A stretch of 33,997 nt of DNA from Endomicrobium sp. (GCA_031260705.1 JAISLA010000002.1:1-33997); one strand, 5' to 3'; positions 8,474 to 18,226 are shown, numbered from the stretch's first letter. Numbers and translations: made by a program. Notes: generated from the letters alone by a model not told the origin.

Positions 8474-8632
8474 TTACTCTTCTTCAAAAGCACTTTTAGT
8501 CGCACCGCATAACGGACACACCCAGTCTTCAGGAAGCTGTTCAAAAAGAGTTTCCGGAGCAATCCCAGCGTCTGGAAGACCTACAGCAGGATCATAAACA
8601 TAATCGCATGCTGAACATTTCCACTTTTTCAT
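8474..8632 (-). CDS. Rubredoxin
   Basis: Small one-iron electron carrier, 52 residues. Both knuckles are present ([10 protein letters not shown] near the start and CPLCGATKS near the end), as is the PEDWVCP segment typical of rubredoxins. ATG at 8632 follows an AGGAG ribosome site. It is the first gene of an operon, six bases before the nifS start. It probably passes electrons to the flavodiiron protein and rubrerythrin encoded nearby. The downstream Fe-S genes suggest expression together with cluster repair under oxygen exposure (inference). Confidence 0.95.
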   Translation of the reverse strand: MKKWKCSACDYVYDPAVGLPDAGIAPETLFEQLPEDWVCPLCGATKSAFEEE

Positions 8633-8658
8633 AATATTCTCCTTGTTTGATATATAAC

Positions 8659-8686
8659 CTTATATTTTAATTATTTATTTTTACAA
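8659..8686 (-). promoter_or_regulatory. Candidate promoter of the rubredoxin-nifS-nifU operon
   Basis: Minus strand -35 TTGTAA (8686-8681), a 16-base spacer, and -10 TATAAG (8664-8659), 27 bases before the rubredoxin ATG. No clear operator palindrome was seen next to it. Confidence 0.45.
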
Positions 8687-8713
8687 CTTCTTTTGCAAAT
8701 GTTCCTGTTTTTA

Positions 8714-10359
8714 TCATCTCTTAAAATTCAGAATCAGAGTTTCAACACTATTTAATAATGCGTTTATGGAATCTTTATCTAAATTCACAGAAGCAAATTT
8801 ATAAAAATCAAACATTCCCAACATTTTTATTATTTCAATTAAAGCCTGATAAAGTAAATCCCGCGACGCTTCAAAATTATTTTCCGAAATCCTGTCTCCG
8901 CCTCCTTTCATAAGTTTTTGTACTTCAGCAAAATGAAAAGTTTTTAATTTTTTAAACGGATTTCTGGATACTCTTCTTACATATAGTATAACGTACGCTT
9001 AAAACGAACAATGCAATAAAAGGAACGAATATCAAATAGAACACCGGCTTTTCTATGAGATATCCTCTATACAATTTAAGTGTTTTTATCCGCTTATTGT
9101 AATCTATACTTTACGCATAATGTCTATTTTTGATTTATGTTTAACATTTTCTTCGGAATGTAAGGGCCCCACTTATGGTGATTTTTTGCGACGATGTCTT
9201 TATGGTTCTCATATTGTTTCTTTAAGAGACTAAAAAAAGACAGGCTTGCTGCAGGTATTTCCTTTTCGCCCGACACAAGCGGAATAAATATAGTTTTAAA
9301 TTTTTTTGAATTACCGGAAGTACTCGCGAATATAGTATCATATTTTTTTAAACCGCTATAAACACCAAAGTTTATGCCGCTTACGCTTTTCATATTCCCG
9401 TTTCCGCTTACAGTTACGGTCAAAGTTACAGGTTCGTTTATCCTGACATCTTTTTTATCAACGACAGCTTTTATTTCAAAATCACCTGCGTCTCCAGAAA
9501 AATCAGCAGGCTTCCCCTCCTTAGGCAAGGAAATAAAATTTATTTCTAATGATTCGGTTTCTAAAATTTTAGTCTTTCCGCCTCCCACATCCGCAAAAAA
9601 ACTGAAAAAATCATTCATTCCGGAAGGCAGCGAAAAATCCATAACCGCTATTTTTAATTTCGCAGGTAAAATTCCTTTTAATCCAGTTCCGACGGGATAT
9701 AAAGTCGTCTCTATTTCGTCAACGCGGGAATTTGAACCGTCTATAACCTCAAAATGATTTTTAGGTTTCGAGCCATCATTCCAAAAACCTGAAAAACCCG
9801 GCGGGGTAGTATTCGGGATTTGATACCAAATCAACTTTCGTATAAAAGCTGAACTTATAAACCAGCTTCTCATTTTCATAAGCAGTTTTCTTATTTAGGG
9901 AAGCTTTTACAAAAGCTTTTCCTGCCGCCGCATTCTGCGATGATGACTGCCGCTGATTAGCGATGACAGGAATACTATTAACGCTTTGAGCCGGTGTAAC
10001 TTCAATTTCTACGCTTTTTGTTAAATACATTTTACCATCAAACGTTATTTTGGCAGGTGGTATTGTAAATCTTCCTATTTTTTTCGGTTCCAAAGTATAG
10101 TCGCGTGTTATGCTCATGCTCGTTTTGCCATTGACTATAGATATGCTATGTGAAACAGCCGTTCCGAATCTGTTAAATTCCAGCACAGCGTCCATCTTAT
10201 ATTCCGGAAGATTCGTACTGTCCCCGCTCACCGTGACTGAATATATAAAAAACTCTTTAACGTCACAGTTTTCTTATTCGCAGATGCCTTAAAATAAATA
10301 GTTTCGGCAGATGCCAAAACAGATGTAAAAAGCAACAGCAGCAATACCTTTTTAAACAT
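8714..10359 (-). pseudogene. batD: BatD, aerotolerance operon protein, broken
   Basis: BatD is a membrane-anchored periplasmic protein of the Bat (Bacteroides aerotolerance) system. The start at 10359 encodes a signal peptide (MFKKVLLLLLFTSVLA). A one-base deletion after about 38 codons shifts the frame, and the protein continues as VSGDSTNLPEYKMDAVLEFNR, then in a third frame from about 9890 (NDGSKPKNHFEVIDGS, VVDKKDVRINEPVTLTVTVSGNGNMK), with beta-sandwich repeats as in BatD. The C-terminal membrane helix (FYLIFVPFIALFVLSV) and the tail RNPFKKLKTFHF are again in different frames, ending at 8714. At least three frameshifts; clearly not functional as one chain. Confidence 0.85.
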
Positions 10360-10360
10360 T

Positions 10361-10729
10361 TTACCAATTCTCTTGGGGTTGATTTAATGCCAGTTTTTTA
10401 TTTTTATTCCTTAATTTATTGGCTTTTCTGTCAGCTCCATTATAATAATTTAAAAATATCGACATAAGCATATCTTTCTTATCTTCTTTTTCTCCTGCCG
10501 GCTGCATTTCTAAAACTCCATATTGCTTTTCTTTCTCAGACTTATCTCTCAGCGGATTGTCCCCTTGAGACCCGTCTTTCCGTTCAGAGAACTTATTCTT
10601 AGTTACTCCAGTCTTTTTTAACGCTTTTATTTTATTGCTTATTCCCAGTTTTTGTTTGTTAAGTTCCAGTTTTTCTTCCTCTAAATTTTTTTGTACATTC
10701 TGCCGTTTTTGAATTTCATCTCTTACGCC
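10361..10729 (-). pseudogene. BatC-like C-terminal fragment without a start codon
   Basis: An open frame of about 122 codons lies between batB and batD, ending one base before the batD start. It overlaps the end of batB, but its first codons (GGC GTA AGA GAT) hold no start codon. It is hydrophilic and probably coiled coil (QKNLEEEKLELNKQKLG) and ends LNYYNGADRKANKLRN...QPQENW. Proteins at this position in bat operons are TPR proteins (BatC) that commonly end with a short basic stretch and an acidic-Asp/Asn-Trp terminus, which fits. Probably the remnant of batC after loss of the start and TPR part; a small intact gene using a rare start codon is the alternative. Confidence 0.5.
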
Positions 10730-11709
10730 TCAGAGGAAATAAAAGTTCCGTAAATAATGCAATTAAACTAAAAAGCAAAAATATCTGGAATCTATCAGTT
10801 TTACTGCTTTTCATGCCGACTTCACTGTTATTTTTATCTAAATTGCGGACGGTTTTTACAAACGACGGATAAACATCGTCATTTGAAGCGTCAAAATATT
10901 TTCCGCCCGTTTCTTCGGCAACACTTTTTAATAAAACAGGATTTACCCTGCTTATAACCACTTTACCGTTTACATCTTTTACATAATCTATTATCGCACC
11001 TGTTTCATCTTTAACAGGAATAGTCGCTCCTTCATCTGTTCCTATTCCGATAGAAATGATTCTTAAACCTGCTTTTTTGCCGCATTCGCAGCTTCTTTTA
11101 TTTTTGAGTCGTGATTTTTGCCGTCACTTATCAGAATCATTACCCTGCTGCCTACAGCCTCACCGCTTGTTGCTTTAGAAGCAAGCATACCCGCGTTGCT
11201 TACGCACGTACCGACTAAAGGAAGGTTAGTTGTTTCAATACTCTGCAAAAACATTTTTAGCGCCTGCAAGTCATAAGTCAAAGGACATTGCCACACAAGC
11301 AGTTCCAGAAAAAATGATAATACCCATTTTCTCACCGGGATTTTCTTCAACAATTCCCCAAATTATCATTTTTACTTTTTCAAGCCTACTCGGCTTTGAG
11401 TCTTCAGCAAGCATGCTTTTTGAAATATCCAAAGCCATAATTATTTCTGAAGACTCCTTAATTACCGTTCTCATTTTATCGCTGTACTGAAGACGAGCCA
11501 TTGCAAGAATAACAAAAAAAGCCCTGTGAGAAGCAAAATATACTTTATTTTATAAGCTTTTAAATTAACAGACACAAGCGTTGATATATTCACCCGCGAT
11601 ATTAAGAGATCCAAATGCTGCTTTCCTTTTTTTAAATACAACATAAAAAAAAGACTACCAACACCGGGATCAGCAATAGAAGCAATAAATAGATTTTATC
11701 CGCAAACAT
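10716..11709 (-). pseudogene. batB: BatB, von Willebrand factor A membrane protein, broken
   Basis: VWA-domain inner-membrane protein. The start at 11709 (AAGGA ribosome site) gives a first membrane helix (YLLLLLLIPVLVVFFF) and a second at ILLLTGLF. A frameshift follows near 11510, then the VWA domain with the MIDAS motif (ALDISKSM) and SRLEKVKMI. Another frameshift comes after GIIIFSGTA, then LISDGKNHDSKIKEAANA, and another before GIGTDEGATIPV. The end VNPVLLKSVAEETGGKYFDAS plus a C-terminal helix (FLLFSLIALFTELLF) is in frame to 10716. Order and domains match BatB; at least three frameshifts. Confidence 0.85.
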
Positions 11710-11851
11710 ATTTCCTTTATGCCTTCTCTCCGCCTATCATTTGATCAGATAAAAAAGTTTAAAAAGACCGGACATTTTAAGTGTTTTATCTCTTAAGCAT
11801 TGCAATCTCCAGTTTTATCGTTCATCCTACTTTTAATTTTTCACTCCGACG

Positions 11852-12660
11852 TTAAGGAAGTTTTCTCAAATAAGTGTTTTCTAAAACGATTATAAGTAAC
11901 AGTAAAATAAAAGCCGGAACCAAAAAATATTTATATAGCTCTCTGTAATTTGTAAACTGTATAACTTCAATCTCATCTTTTTCCAGCTTATCTATTTGTT
12001 TCATTATATTTCCAAAAGATTTTGCGTCCTGCGCCCTGAAATATCCGCCGCCGGTATTATGCGCTATTCCTTTTAAAACACTCTCATTTATCGCATCCTG
12101 TCTATATTTAATTTCTCTTTTACCTAAAAACGGATCATCCACCTCATATCATAAATTGCACCATCAAGACTTCCTACTCCTACAGCATAAATTTTTATAT
12201 CACAGCTTCGGGCTATTTCTGAAGCAGTTAAAGGATCGATTTCTCCCATATTGTTATTTCCATCAGTAACAAGAATTATAATTTTACTTTTAGCCCAGAT
12301 GTCTTTTAACCTATTGACGGAAGTTATTATTATTGACGGAAGTTATTATTGCAGAACCTATTTCATTATTTCTAAACTCCTTTCTATAAAGCCATCAATG
12401 TTATCTATTTCAAACACATCGTTTGGAAACATTTGCTGAGCATTCTGATGCATTTAACTATTCTATCTATAATCGTGATGTACTCCTATCCCGTAATTCA
12501 AATACGTTAGCTAACGCTTCTCCTCAAATATCACACATTAACTGCAGCTACCCACACCCCTCCATAGGTGAGAGGACTGCTATTGATACTAAGTTCCTTT
12601 TAATTCTCTATACCTTTAAAACATTTCGAGATTTGCAACCGCTAATACTAGATAAATACA
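11852..12660 (-). pseudogene. batA: BatA, von Willebrand factor A membrane protein, broken
   Basis: First gene of the bat remnant. Near 12650 the frame reads YLVLAVANLEM and then YRELKG, as in the BatA membrane helix region. The MIDAS part is not recognisable. From about 12390 the VWA core is clear (NEIGSAIITS, KIIILVTDGNNNMGEIDPL, CDIKIYAVGVGSLDGAIYD), then after one frameshift DDPFLGKREIKYRQDAINE, NTGGGYFRAQDAKSFGNIM and a C-terminal helix (FLVPAFILLLLIIVL) ending at 11852. A 19-bp tandem duplication at 12313-12350 also breaks the frame. Confidence 0.8.
12313..12350. repeat. 19-bp perfect tandem duplication inside batA
   Basis: The unit attgacggaagttattatt occurs twice head to tail (12313-12331 and 12332-12350). 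Nineteen is not a multiple of three, so the duplication itself is a frameshift in the VWA core. It looks like a replication-slippage scar. Confidence 0.9.
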
Positions 12661-12850
12661 GTTGAAAAAAGATATAGAAAAAGATAAAATAAACTACTCA
12701 TACTCAAGTAATAGAATAAAGACATTATAAATATATGATATGAAAAAAGTCAGTCACAAGCACTTTAATCTAATCATGTATGTAATTCATTTATATAACG
12801 CAGTTTTATATACAAAATCAACGTAGACGTATAAAAATGGGAGATGATAA

Positions 12851-14188
12851 ATGTTATCAAAATTCATTAATTGGATGAAACCTCTGCCAGATGCGAAAAA
12901 TCCTCTTACAGATGAGAAACAAATCGCAAAGCAATATAAACATTGGCGTATCAAAATGTTTTCGGGAATGTATATAGGTTATGTAATGTATTACTTTACA
13001 CGCAAGAATTTGGCTTACGCAGCACCTTCTGTAATGAAAAAATTTGGCATTACAATGAAAGAACTTGCCGCGATAAGCTTCGTATCATATATAACTTACG
13101 GCATCGGCAAATTTTTAAGCGGCATAATTGCTGACAAATGTAATATAAGAACTTTTATGGCACTCGGATTGATTGGCTCTTCTTTAGTCAATCTTTTTTT
13201 CGGTTTTCTTCCCTCTCTGCCTCTTTTAACTTTATTCTGGGGTATAAACGGGGGATTGCAGTCTATGGGATTTCCGCCAGTGGCAAAAGGACTGGTATAT
13301 TGGTTCTCGCCTAGAGAAAGAGCGACTAAATGGACATTGTGGTCATCTTCCCATACGGTCGGCACCGCTATAGGAGGCATAGTAACCGGTCTTTGTATAT
13401 CAATAGGAGGCTGGCATGCAGTCTTTTATATACCAGGTATAATCGGAATAATAACAGGTATCGGACTGCTTTTTACTTTGACAGATAAACCTGCTTGCAT
13501 AGGCTTGCCACCTATTGAGGTCTACAAAAAAGACGTAATACCGATAAAAAAACAAAGTAATCTCTCTCATTGGCAGACTTTAACCAAATATGTTTTCGGC
13601 AATCCATTTTTGTGGTCGCTTGCAATGTCTTACATATTTATATATTACATTCGTTTTGCCACATTGGATTGGACAACTGTATTTATGGCAAACAGAGGCA
13701 TAGAAAACGCGCGCGCGGCTTTTTTGCTGTCATCCATGCCGTTAGTCGGCACTTTAGGCGGTATATCGTCAGGCTGGATTGCTGATAGGTTTTTCAAAGG
13801 ACGCTGCACGCCAGTTAATCTCATATATCTTTTCTGTCTGATTTTCAGTTTGGCAGGTATGTATCACTTTATTAACGCCACAACGCCAGTATGGATTATG
13901 ATAATATTTCTGTCTTTAGTCGGATTTTTTGTAGACGGACCGCAAAATCTTGTGGGGGGAGTGCAGACATCCCGTCTTACCGTACAGGAATCTGCATCTG
14001 CCGCTTGCGGTTTTACTGGAATGTTCGGTTATATTGGAAGCGCATTATCCAGCTTCGGCGTAGCGCTGCTTGTTGAAAAGTACGGCTGGCATGGATTCTT
14101 TGTGTCCTGCATTGCATCATGTATAATAGCAATGTTCTTTATTGCCCTAACATGGAAGAAAGAAGCTGTGGACAGTAAAAAAGTCTAA
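12851..14188 (+). CDS. uhpC: Hexose-phosphate:phosphate antiporter, MFS/OPA family (UhpC/UhpT-like)
   Basis: Inner-membrane carrier that takes up sugar phosphates such as glucose 6-phosphate in exchange for phosphate. The 445 residues have about 12 hydrophobic segments in two halves. The N-terminal YYFTRKNLAYA carries the conserved Arg-Lys of the substrate pocket in organophosphate antiporters, and SYITYGIGKFLSGIIAD matches the family signature after helix 2. Further family stretches are GLVYWFSPRERATKW and the VGFFVDGPQNLVGG helix. ATG at 12851 has a GGGAG ribosome site. The gene is intact among pseudogenes, so it is likely important; host-derived sugar phosphate as carbon source is an inference. 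The choice among UhpT, UhpC and GlpT is by overall likeness. Confidence 0.85.
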   Translation: MLSKFINWMKPLPDAKNPLTDEKQIAKQYKHWRIKMFSGMYIGYVMYYFTRKNLAYAAPSVMKKFGITMKELAAISFVSYITYGIGKFLSGIIADKCNIRTFMALGLIGSSLVNLFFGFLPSLPLLTLFWGINGGLQSMGFPPVAKGLVYWFSPRERATKWTLWSSSHTVGTAIGGIVTGLCISIGGWHAVFYIPGIIGIITGIGLLFTLTDKPACIGLPPIEVYKKDVIPIKKQSNLSHWQTLTKYVFGNPFLWSLAMSYIFIYYIRFATLDWTTVFMANRGIENARAAFLLSSMPLVGTLGGISSGWIADRFFKGRCTPVNLIYLFCLIFSLAGMYHFINATTPVWIMIIFLSLVGFFVDGPQNLVGGVQTSRLTVQESASAACGFTGMFGYIGSALSSFGVALLVEKYGWHGFFVSCIASCIIAMFFIALTWKKEAVDSKKV

Positions 14189-14298
14189 GATAAATATATG
14201 CCAGATTTATGCAGATCTCCTGTCTAGAGGGATTATTGTTTTGGTTTTGGCAGCCAAGAATAAATAAAACAATAAAAACAAGGGATATAACAGAAAAA

Positions 14299-15161
14299 AT
14301 GAAGGCAATTTTAGCCGCAGCAGCAGCGATGCTTATGGCAATAATAAACAACGCGGCATTTGCAGCAGACAGCAGCACAACGCAACAACCAGGAATTCAG
14401 GTTTCGGGAAGTAGCACATTTACTATACTATAAGCATACGAAAACATAGATAACACCCCCCTTCGGCTATATAAACTTTCTTTAAAACTCATAAAAGAAT
14501 TTGAAAATAACGGTAAAATCGAAATGCGTCTTAAAGGCGACAGCGGGACTGAAAATAATATAAAAATTACTGAATTATTTTATCAGCAATCTTTCTTAAA
14601 CAATAAACTTACCGCTGATTTCGGGACATATTTTGCCGGCAATGAATATACTTCGCAGTTCATAACAGAATTTTTTTCTTCGCCGACAAAACAACTTATA
14701 TAAATCCATCAATTATTGCATTAAGCCTGAATTACACAATGATTGATATGATTTCAATTGATATTGCTTACGCCTATTTTGTGACATGCTTTGCGACAGA
14801 GAACGTACTTGATATAAAAGGAGCTGTTGCCTGTGCTGGCAACATACAAACCTTCCAACTATGGAGGAAATTACAGATTATAATGTGGACAGAAAAAAAG
14901 GCTCGCAAAACTCTAGATCAAGAGGTATCGGTCTAAGCGCAGATCAAGAAATACGGTGTATTTGTCAGACTCGTATATTATTCTCCTCTCCATATCCGGA
15001 TGAAAGGTTTGAAATTGACAAGAACAGATGATACTGCAGGGCTTGCAATTGGAAAGACAATAGCATCCTCATCCGAAACACAATACTTAGCAGAATTGTA
15101 TTACAGACAGTGTTCTAGCCAAAATAAACTTTTTATCAAAGACAAAATTGTTTATGTATAA
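14299..15161 (+). pseudogene. OprB-like carbohydrate porin, decayed
   Basis: Outer-membrane beta-barrel relic. From the ATG at 14299 there is a signal peptide ending AAFA, then GIQVSGSSTFTIL and an in-frame TAA at 14431 where a Tyr codon is expected. The frame continues LRLYKLSLKLIKEFENNG, KIEMRLKGDSGTENN, ITELFYQQSFLNNKLTADFG, a typical porin pattern with the LNNKLTADFG strand turn. After a stop at 14701 other frames give LSLNYTMIDMISIDIAYAY, TYKPSNYGGNYRL, SRSRGIGLSADQEI and a final YLAELYYRQ...IKDKIVYV. These strands match carbohydrate-selective porins (OprB family). At least four breaks. It follows the hexose-phosphate transporter by 110 bases, a sugar-uptake pair in which the outer-membrane member has died. 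Confidence 0.7.
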
Positions 15162-15192
15162 GAACCGTGATAACTTTCTGATTTTTTCGTTT

Positions 15193-15203
15193 GGGGGGGG
15201 GGG
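15193..15203. repeat. Run of 11 G in AT-rich spacer
   Basis: An uninterrupted G11 tract lies between the porin relic and the end of pyrG. It is unusual for this base composition. Its length may be inaccurate in the assembly. Confidence 0.9.
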
Positions 15204-15266
15204 AATTGATAATACAAAAACTCTTCACTATAAAACAAATTGTATATTTAAAATATAGACTGAAAT

Positions 15267-16847
15267 TTACTTATTTTTAAGCGCCATACTGACAAGACCT
15301 CTAAAAAGCGGATGGGCTTTCATAGGTCTTGAACCGAACTCGGGATGAAACTGCACTCCTATAAAAAACGGATGATTTTTCATCTCGACAATTTCGGGAA
15401 GCATTTTCTTATGGTATGCACTTACCAAAAGTCCAACTTTTTCTAATGTTTCTATAAACTCAGGATTCATTTCATATCTGTGTCTGTGTCTTTCCTCAAT
15501 TTCAGTAGTTTTATATAAATTATATGCCAACGTACTTTTTTTGATTTCAGACTTGTAATTTCCAAGCCTCATCGTATTGCCTCTGTATTTGATATTTCTC
15601 TGCTCATCAAGAATTTTTATTACCGGGTATTTTGTATTTTCGTCAAATTCCGTAGAATTTGCATTTTCAAGTTTCGCTAAATTCCTTGATACCTCTATAA
15701 CGCTGCATTGCATTCCCAAACATATCCCAAGAAATGGAATCTTATTTTCTCTTGCATAAGTTATTGCCTTTATCTTACCCTCTATACCCCTGCTGCCAAA
15801 TCCGCCGGGAACCAAAACAGCATCATAATTCTCCAATTTTCTAACCAAATCCTTATCTTCGGCTCCAAGATAATGCACTTCAGCTTTTGTATTTAACTCT
15901 GCCGCGGCAATATTTAAAGATTCGTCAATAGATTTGTAAGCATCTTTTAAATCTGCGTATTTTCCTACGACGGCAATTTTGACTCTTTCATTAAATTCAT
16001 CGGCAGATTTTATTTTCGTAAACCACGTTTTATCAAATTTCTTTTTAGGTATTATGTTAAGTTTTTCTATTATTAAAGAATCGGTATTTTGTTTATAGAA
16101 AGCTTCGGGAATATAATAAATCGACGGACTGTCCAATGCCTCAATCACACAATCTTCTCTCACGTTACAAAAAAGCGATATTTTTTTCTTTAATGGTTCG
16201 TTAAGGCTATGCTCCGTTCTGCATATTATCACATCGGGAGAAATTCCTATTTCTCTTAATTTGTTGACTGAATGCTGAGTAGGTTTCGTTTTTAACTCAT
16301 GCGCGCCTGCAATATACGGAACCAGAGTAACATGTATGCTGAAAACGTCTTCCTTTTTATTTTCAAGTTGAAACTGTCTTGCAGCCTCCATAAAAGGCAG
16401 ACCTTCAATATCTCCGACCGTTCCCCCGATTTCAATTATTGAAATATCACAACTATCTTTTAATGCCGCGAAACGCTTCTTTATTTCGTCGGTAATATGA
16501 GGTATTACCTGAACCGTAGCCCCGTCATAATCTCCTCTTCTTTCCCTGTTGATTACAGTTTGGTAAATATCACCCGCAGTATTAGTATTTGCACTGCTTG
16601 TGTAAACGTCCAAAAATCTTTCATAAGTTCCCAAATCCAAGTCCGATTCCGTACCGTCTGTTGTCACAAAAACTTCACCATGCTGATAAGGATTCATTGT
16701 TCCCGGATCTACGTTTATATAAGGATCAAACTTTATCATATTGACTTTAAAGCCGTGAAGCTGCAGGAGTCTGCCTATGCTTGCCCCAGAAATACCTTTG
16801 CCTAAAGAACTCACAACTCCGCCAGTAATAAAAATATACTTCGCCAT
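15267..16847 (-). CDS. pyrG: CTP synthase
   Basis: Makes CTP from UTP, ATP and glutamine. The 526 residues have an amidoligase domain with the N-terminal P-loop (GGVVSSLGKGISGAS), DPYINVDPGTMNPYQHGEVFV and the EIGGTVGDIE loop, followed by a class I glutamine amidotransferase domain with the nucleophile Cys in FLGICLGMQ and the His/Glu pair in QFHPEFGSRP. I start at the ATG at 16847, where family homology begins (MAKYIFITGG) and an AAGGA ribosome site is present; the frame is open 20 codons further up but into the end of purF. It is the second gene after purF with a 14-base gap, so a nucleotide-synthesis operon. Confidence 0.97.
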   Translation of the reverse strand: MAKYIFITGGVVSSLGKGISGASIGRLLQLHGFKVNMIKFDPYINVDPGTMNPYQHGEVFVTTDGTESDLDLGTYERFLDVYTSSANTNTAGDIYQTVINRERRGDYDGATVQVIPHITDEIKKRFAALKDSCDISIIEIGGTVGDIEGLPFMEAARQFQLENKKEDVFSIHVTLVPYIAGAHELKTKPTQHSVNKLREIGISPDVIICRTEHSLNEPLKKKISLFCNVREDCVIEALDSPSIYYIPEAFYKQNTDSLIIEKLNIIPKKKFDKTWFTKIKSADEFNERVKIAVVGKYADLKDAYKSIDESLNIAAAELNTKAEVHYLGAEDKDLVRKLENYDAVLVPGGFGSRGIEGKIKAITYARENKIPFLGICLGMQCSVIEVSRNLAKLENANSTEFDENTKYPVIKILDEQRNIKYRGNTMRLGNYKSEIKKSTLAYNLYKTTEIEERHRHRYEMNPEFIETLEKVGLLVSAYHKKMLPEIVEMKNHPFFIGVQFHPEFGSRPMKAHPLFRGLVSMALKNK

Positions 16848-16861
16848 TAACAGTTTTCCTT

Positions 16862-18226
16862 CTATATACTCTCTGAAATTTTTGTAGGATATTTTCCGGT
16901 AAAACATGCTGCGCAGAAAACATCGCTTTTTTTATTACCTGCAGAACAAGCCTTAATAAGATTGTCTAAACTTAAAAAGTTTAGGCTGTCGACATTCAAA
17001 TATTCTTTTATTTCTTCCACCGAATTATTTGCAGCTATCAAATGTTCTCTGTTTGGAGTGTCAATCCCGTAATAGCACGAATCAATTATAGGTGGACAAG
17101 ACAAGGCAAAATGTATTTTCTTTGCCCCGGTTTCTCTTAAAATATTTATTAATCTTTTTGAAGTGGTTCCTCTCACTATCGAATCGTCAATAAGTATTAT
17201 TTCTTTTCCGTTTACAACTTCTCCTATCGGACGAAGCTTAAGCGTTGCGGTCAAATTTCTTAAGTTCTGCGACGGTTTTATAAAAGATCTTCCGACGTAA
17301 TGATTTCTTATAAAGCCATTTTCAAAAAGTATTCCCGACGCCCTTGAAAATCCGAGCGCTGCGAAATAACCTGTGTCAGGAACAGGCATAACAATATCGG
17401 CTTTTATATTTTTCATTTGCTGTGCAAGATATTCTCCCATTTTTACTCTAGCTTCTTTTACAGTCTGTTCAAACATTATACTGTCAGGTCTTGAAAAATA
17501 AACCTGTTCAAAAATACAGCTGGTTTGTTTTCTGGCTTTTTTATATATAAGAGACTCCTTAATCTGTCCGTCTTCTATGACAATAATTTCACCGGGCTTT
17601 ATGTCTCTTATATATTTGCCTCCGATAACCTCAACAGCAGCGCTTTCCGAAGATATTATATAGGAATTATCTATTTTTCCTAAAACCAAAGGTCTAAAAC
17701 CATTACTATCTCTTGCGCCTATAAGAGTTCTGTCTTTAAGTATTACCAGCGAAAAAGCGCCTTCGAGTTTACGCAGCGAATTTACAATTATGTCGGTAAG
17801 ACTTCCTTTAGACATCGCTATAAGATGAAGCAATATTTCGGTATCCGAAGTATGATTAAAAATCGCACCTTTTTTTAAAAGCAGTTCTTTTATTTTAGAA
17901 AAATTTGTAATGTTCCCGTTATGCGCTACAGAAATATTTCCGTGAATGCAGCTTATCTGAAAAGGTTGGGCATTTATTAGAGAGCTTTTTGAAGAAGTTG
18001 TATAGCGAACATGCCCTATGGCAACAGTCCCAGGAAGTTTGTTCAATAAGATTTTTTCATTGAAAATTCTTGAGACAAGCCCCATAGCTTTAAAAGTTCT
18101 CATCTTTTCACTGCCGCTTATCGTAATACCGGCAGATTCTTCCCCTCTATGCTGCAAAGTAAGAAGTCCCGCCGAAGTTAAAACAGCAGCATTTTCATTG
18201 TTTTCAACGCCAATTATTCCACACAT
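16862..18226 (-). CDS. purF: Amidophosphoribosyltransferase
   Basis: First committed step of purine synthesis: PRPP and glutamine give phosphoribosylamine. The 454 residues open with MCGIIGV, whose Cys becomes the N-terminal nucleophile after removal of Met; this fixes the start at 18226 although the frame is open 31 codons further. The glutaminase domain shows LQHRGEESAG, IGHVRYTTS and NGNI. The phosphoribosyltransferase domain shows FSRPDS and the PRPP loop ILIDDSIVRGTT. C-terminal CAACFTGKYP is typical of the B. subtilis-type enzyme with an Fe-S cluster. A weak AGAGG ribosome site is present. Confidence 0.97.
   Translation of the reverse strand: MCGIIGVENNENAAVLTSAGLLTLQHRGEESAGITISGSEKMRTFKAMGLVSRIFNEKILLNKLPGTVAIGHVRYTTSSKSSLINAQPFQISCIHGNISVAHNGNITNFSKIKELLLKKGAIFNHTSDTEILLHLIAMSKGSLTDIIVNSLRKLEGAFSLVILKDRTLIGARDSNGFRPLVLGKIDNSYIISSESAAVEVIGGKYIRDIKPGEIIVIEDGQIKESLIYKKARKQTSCIFEQVYFSRPDSIMFEQTVKEARVKMGEYLAQQMKNIKADIVMPVPDTGYFAALGFSRASGILFENGFIRNHYVGRSFIKPSQNLRNLTATLKLRPIGEVVNGKEIILIDDSIVRGTTSKRLINILRETGAKKIHFALSCPPIIDSCYYGIDTPNREHLIAANNSVEEIKEYLNVDSLNFLSLDNLIKACSAGNKKSDVFCAACFTGKYPTKISESI

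Noticed and set aside
12423-12665. 80-codon frame on the plus strand upstream of the hexose-phosphate transporter
   Set aside because: It runs antisense to the batA remnant and has no ribosome site.
14209-14433. Upstream extension of the porin start and an initial reading as a phosphate-binding protein (VSGSSTF resembles PstS)
   Set aside because: The signal peptide begins at 14299, and the later strands (LTADFG, YKPSNYGGNYRL, GIGLSADQEI) fit an OprB-like barrel, not PstS.
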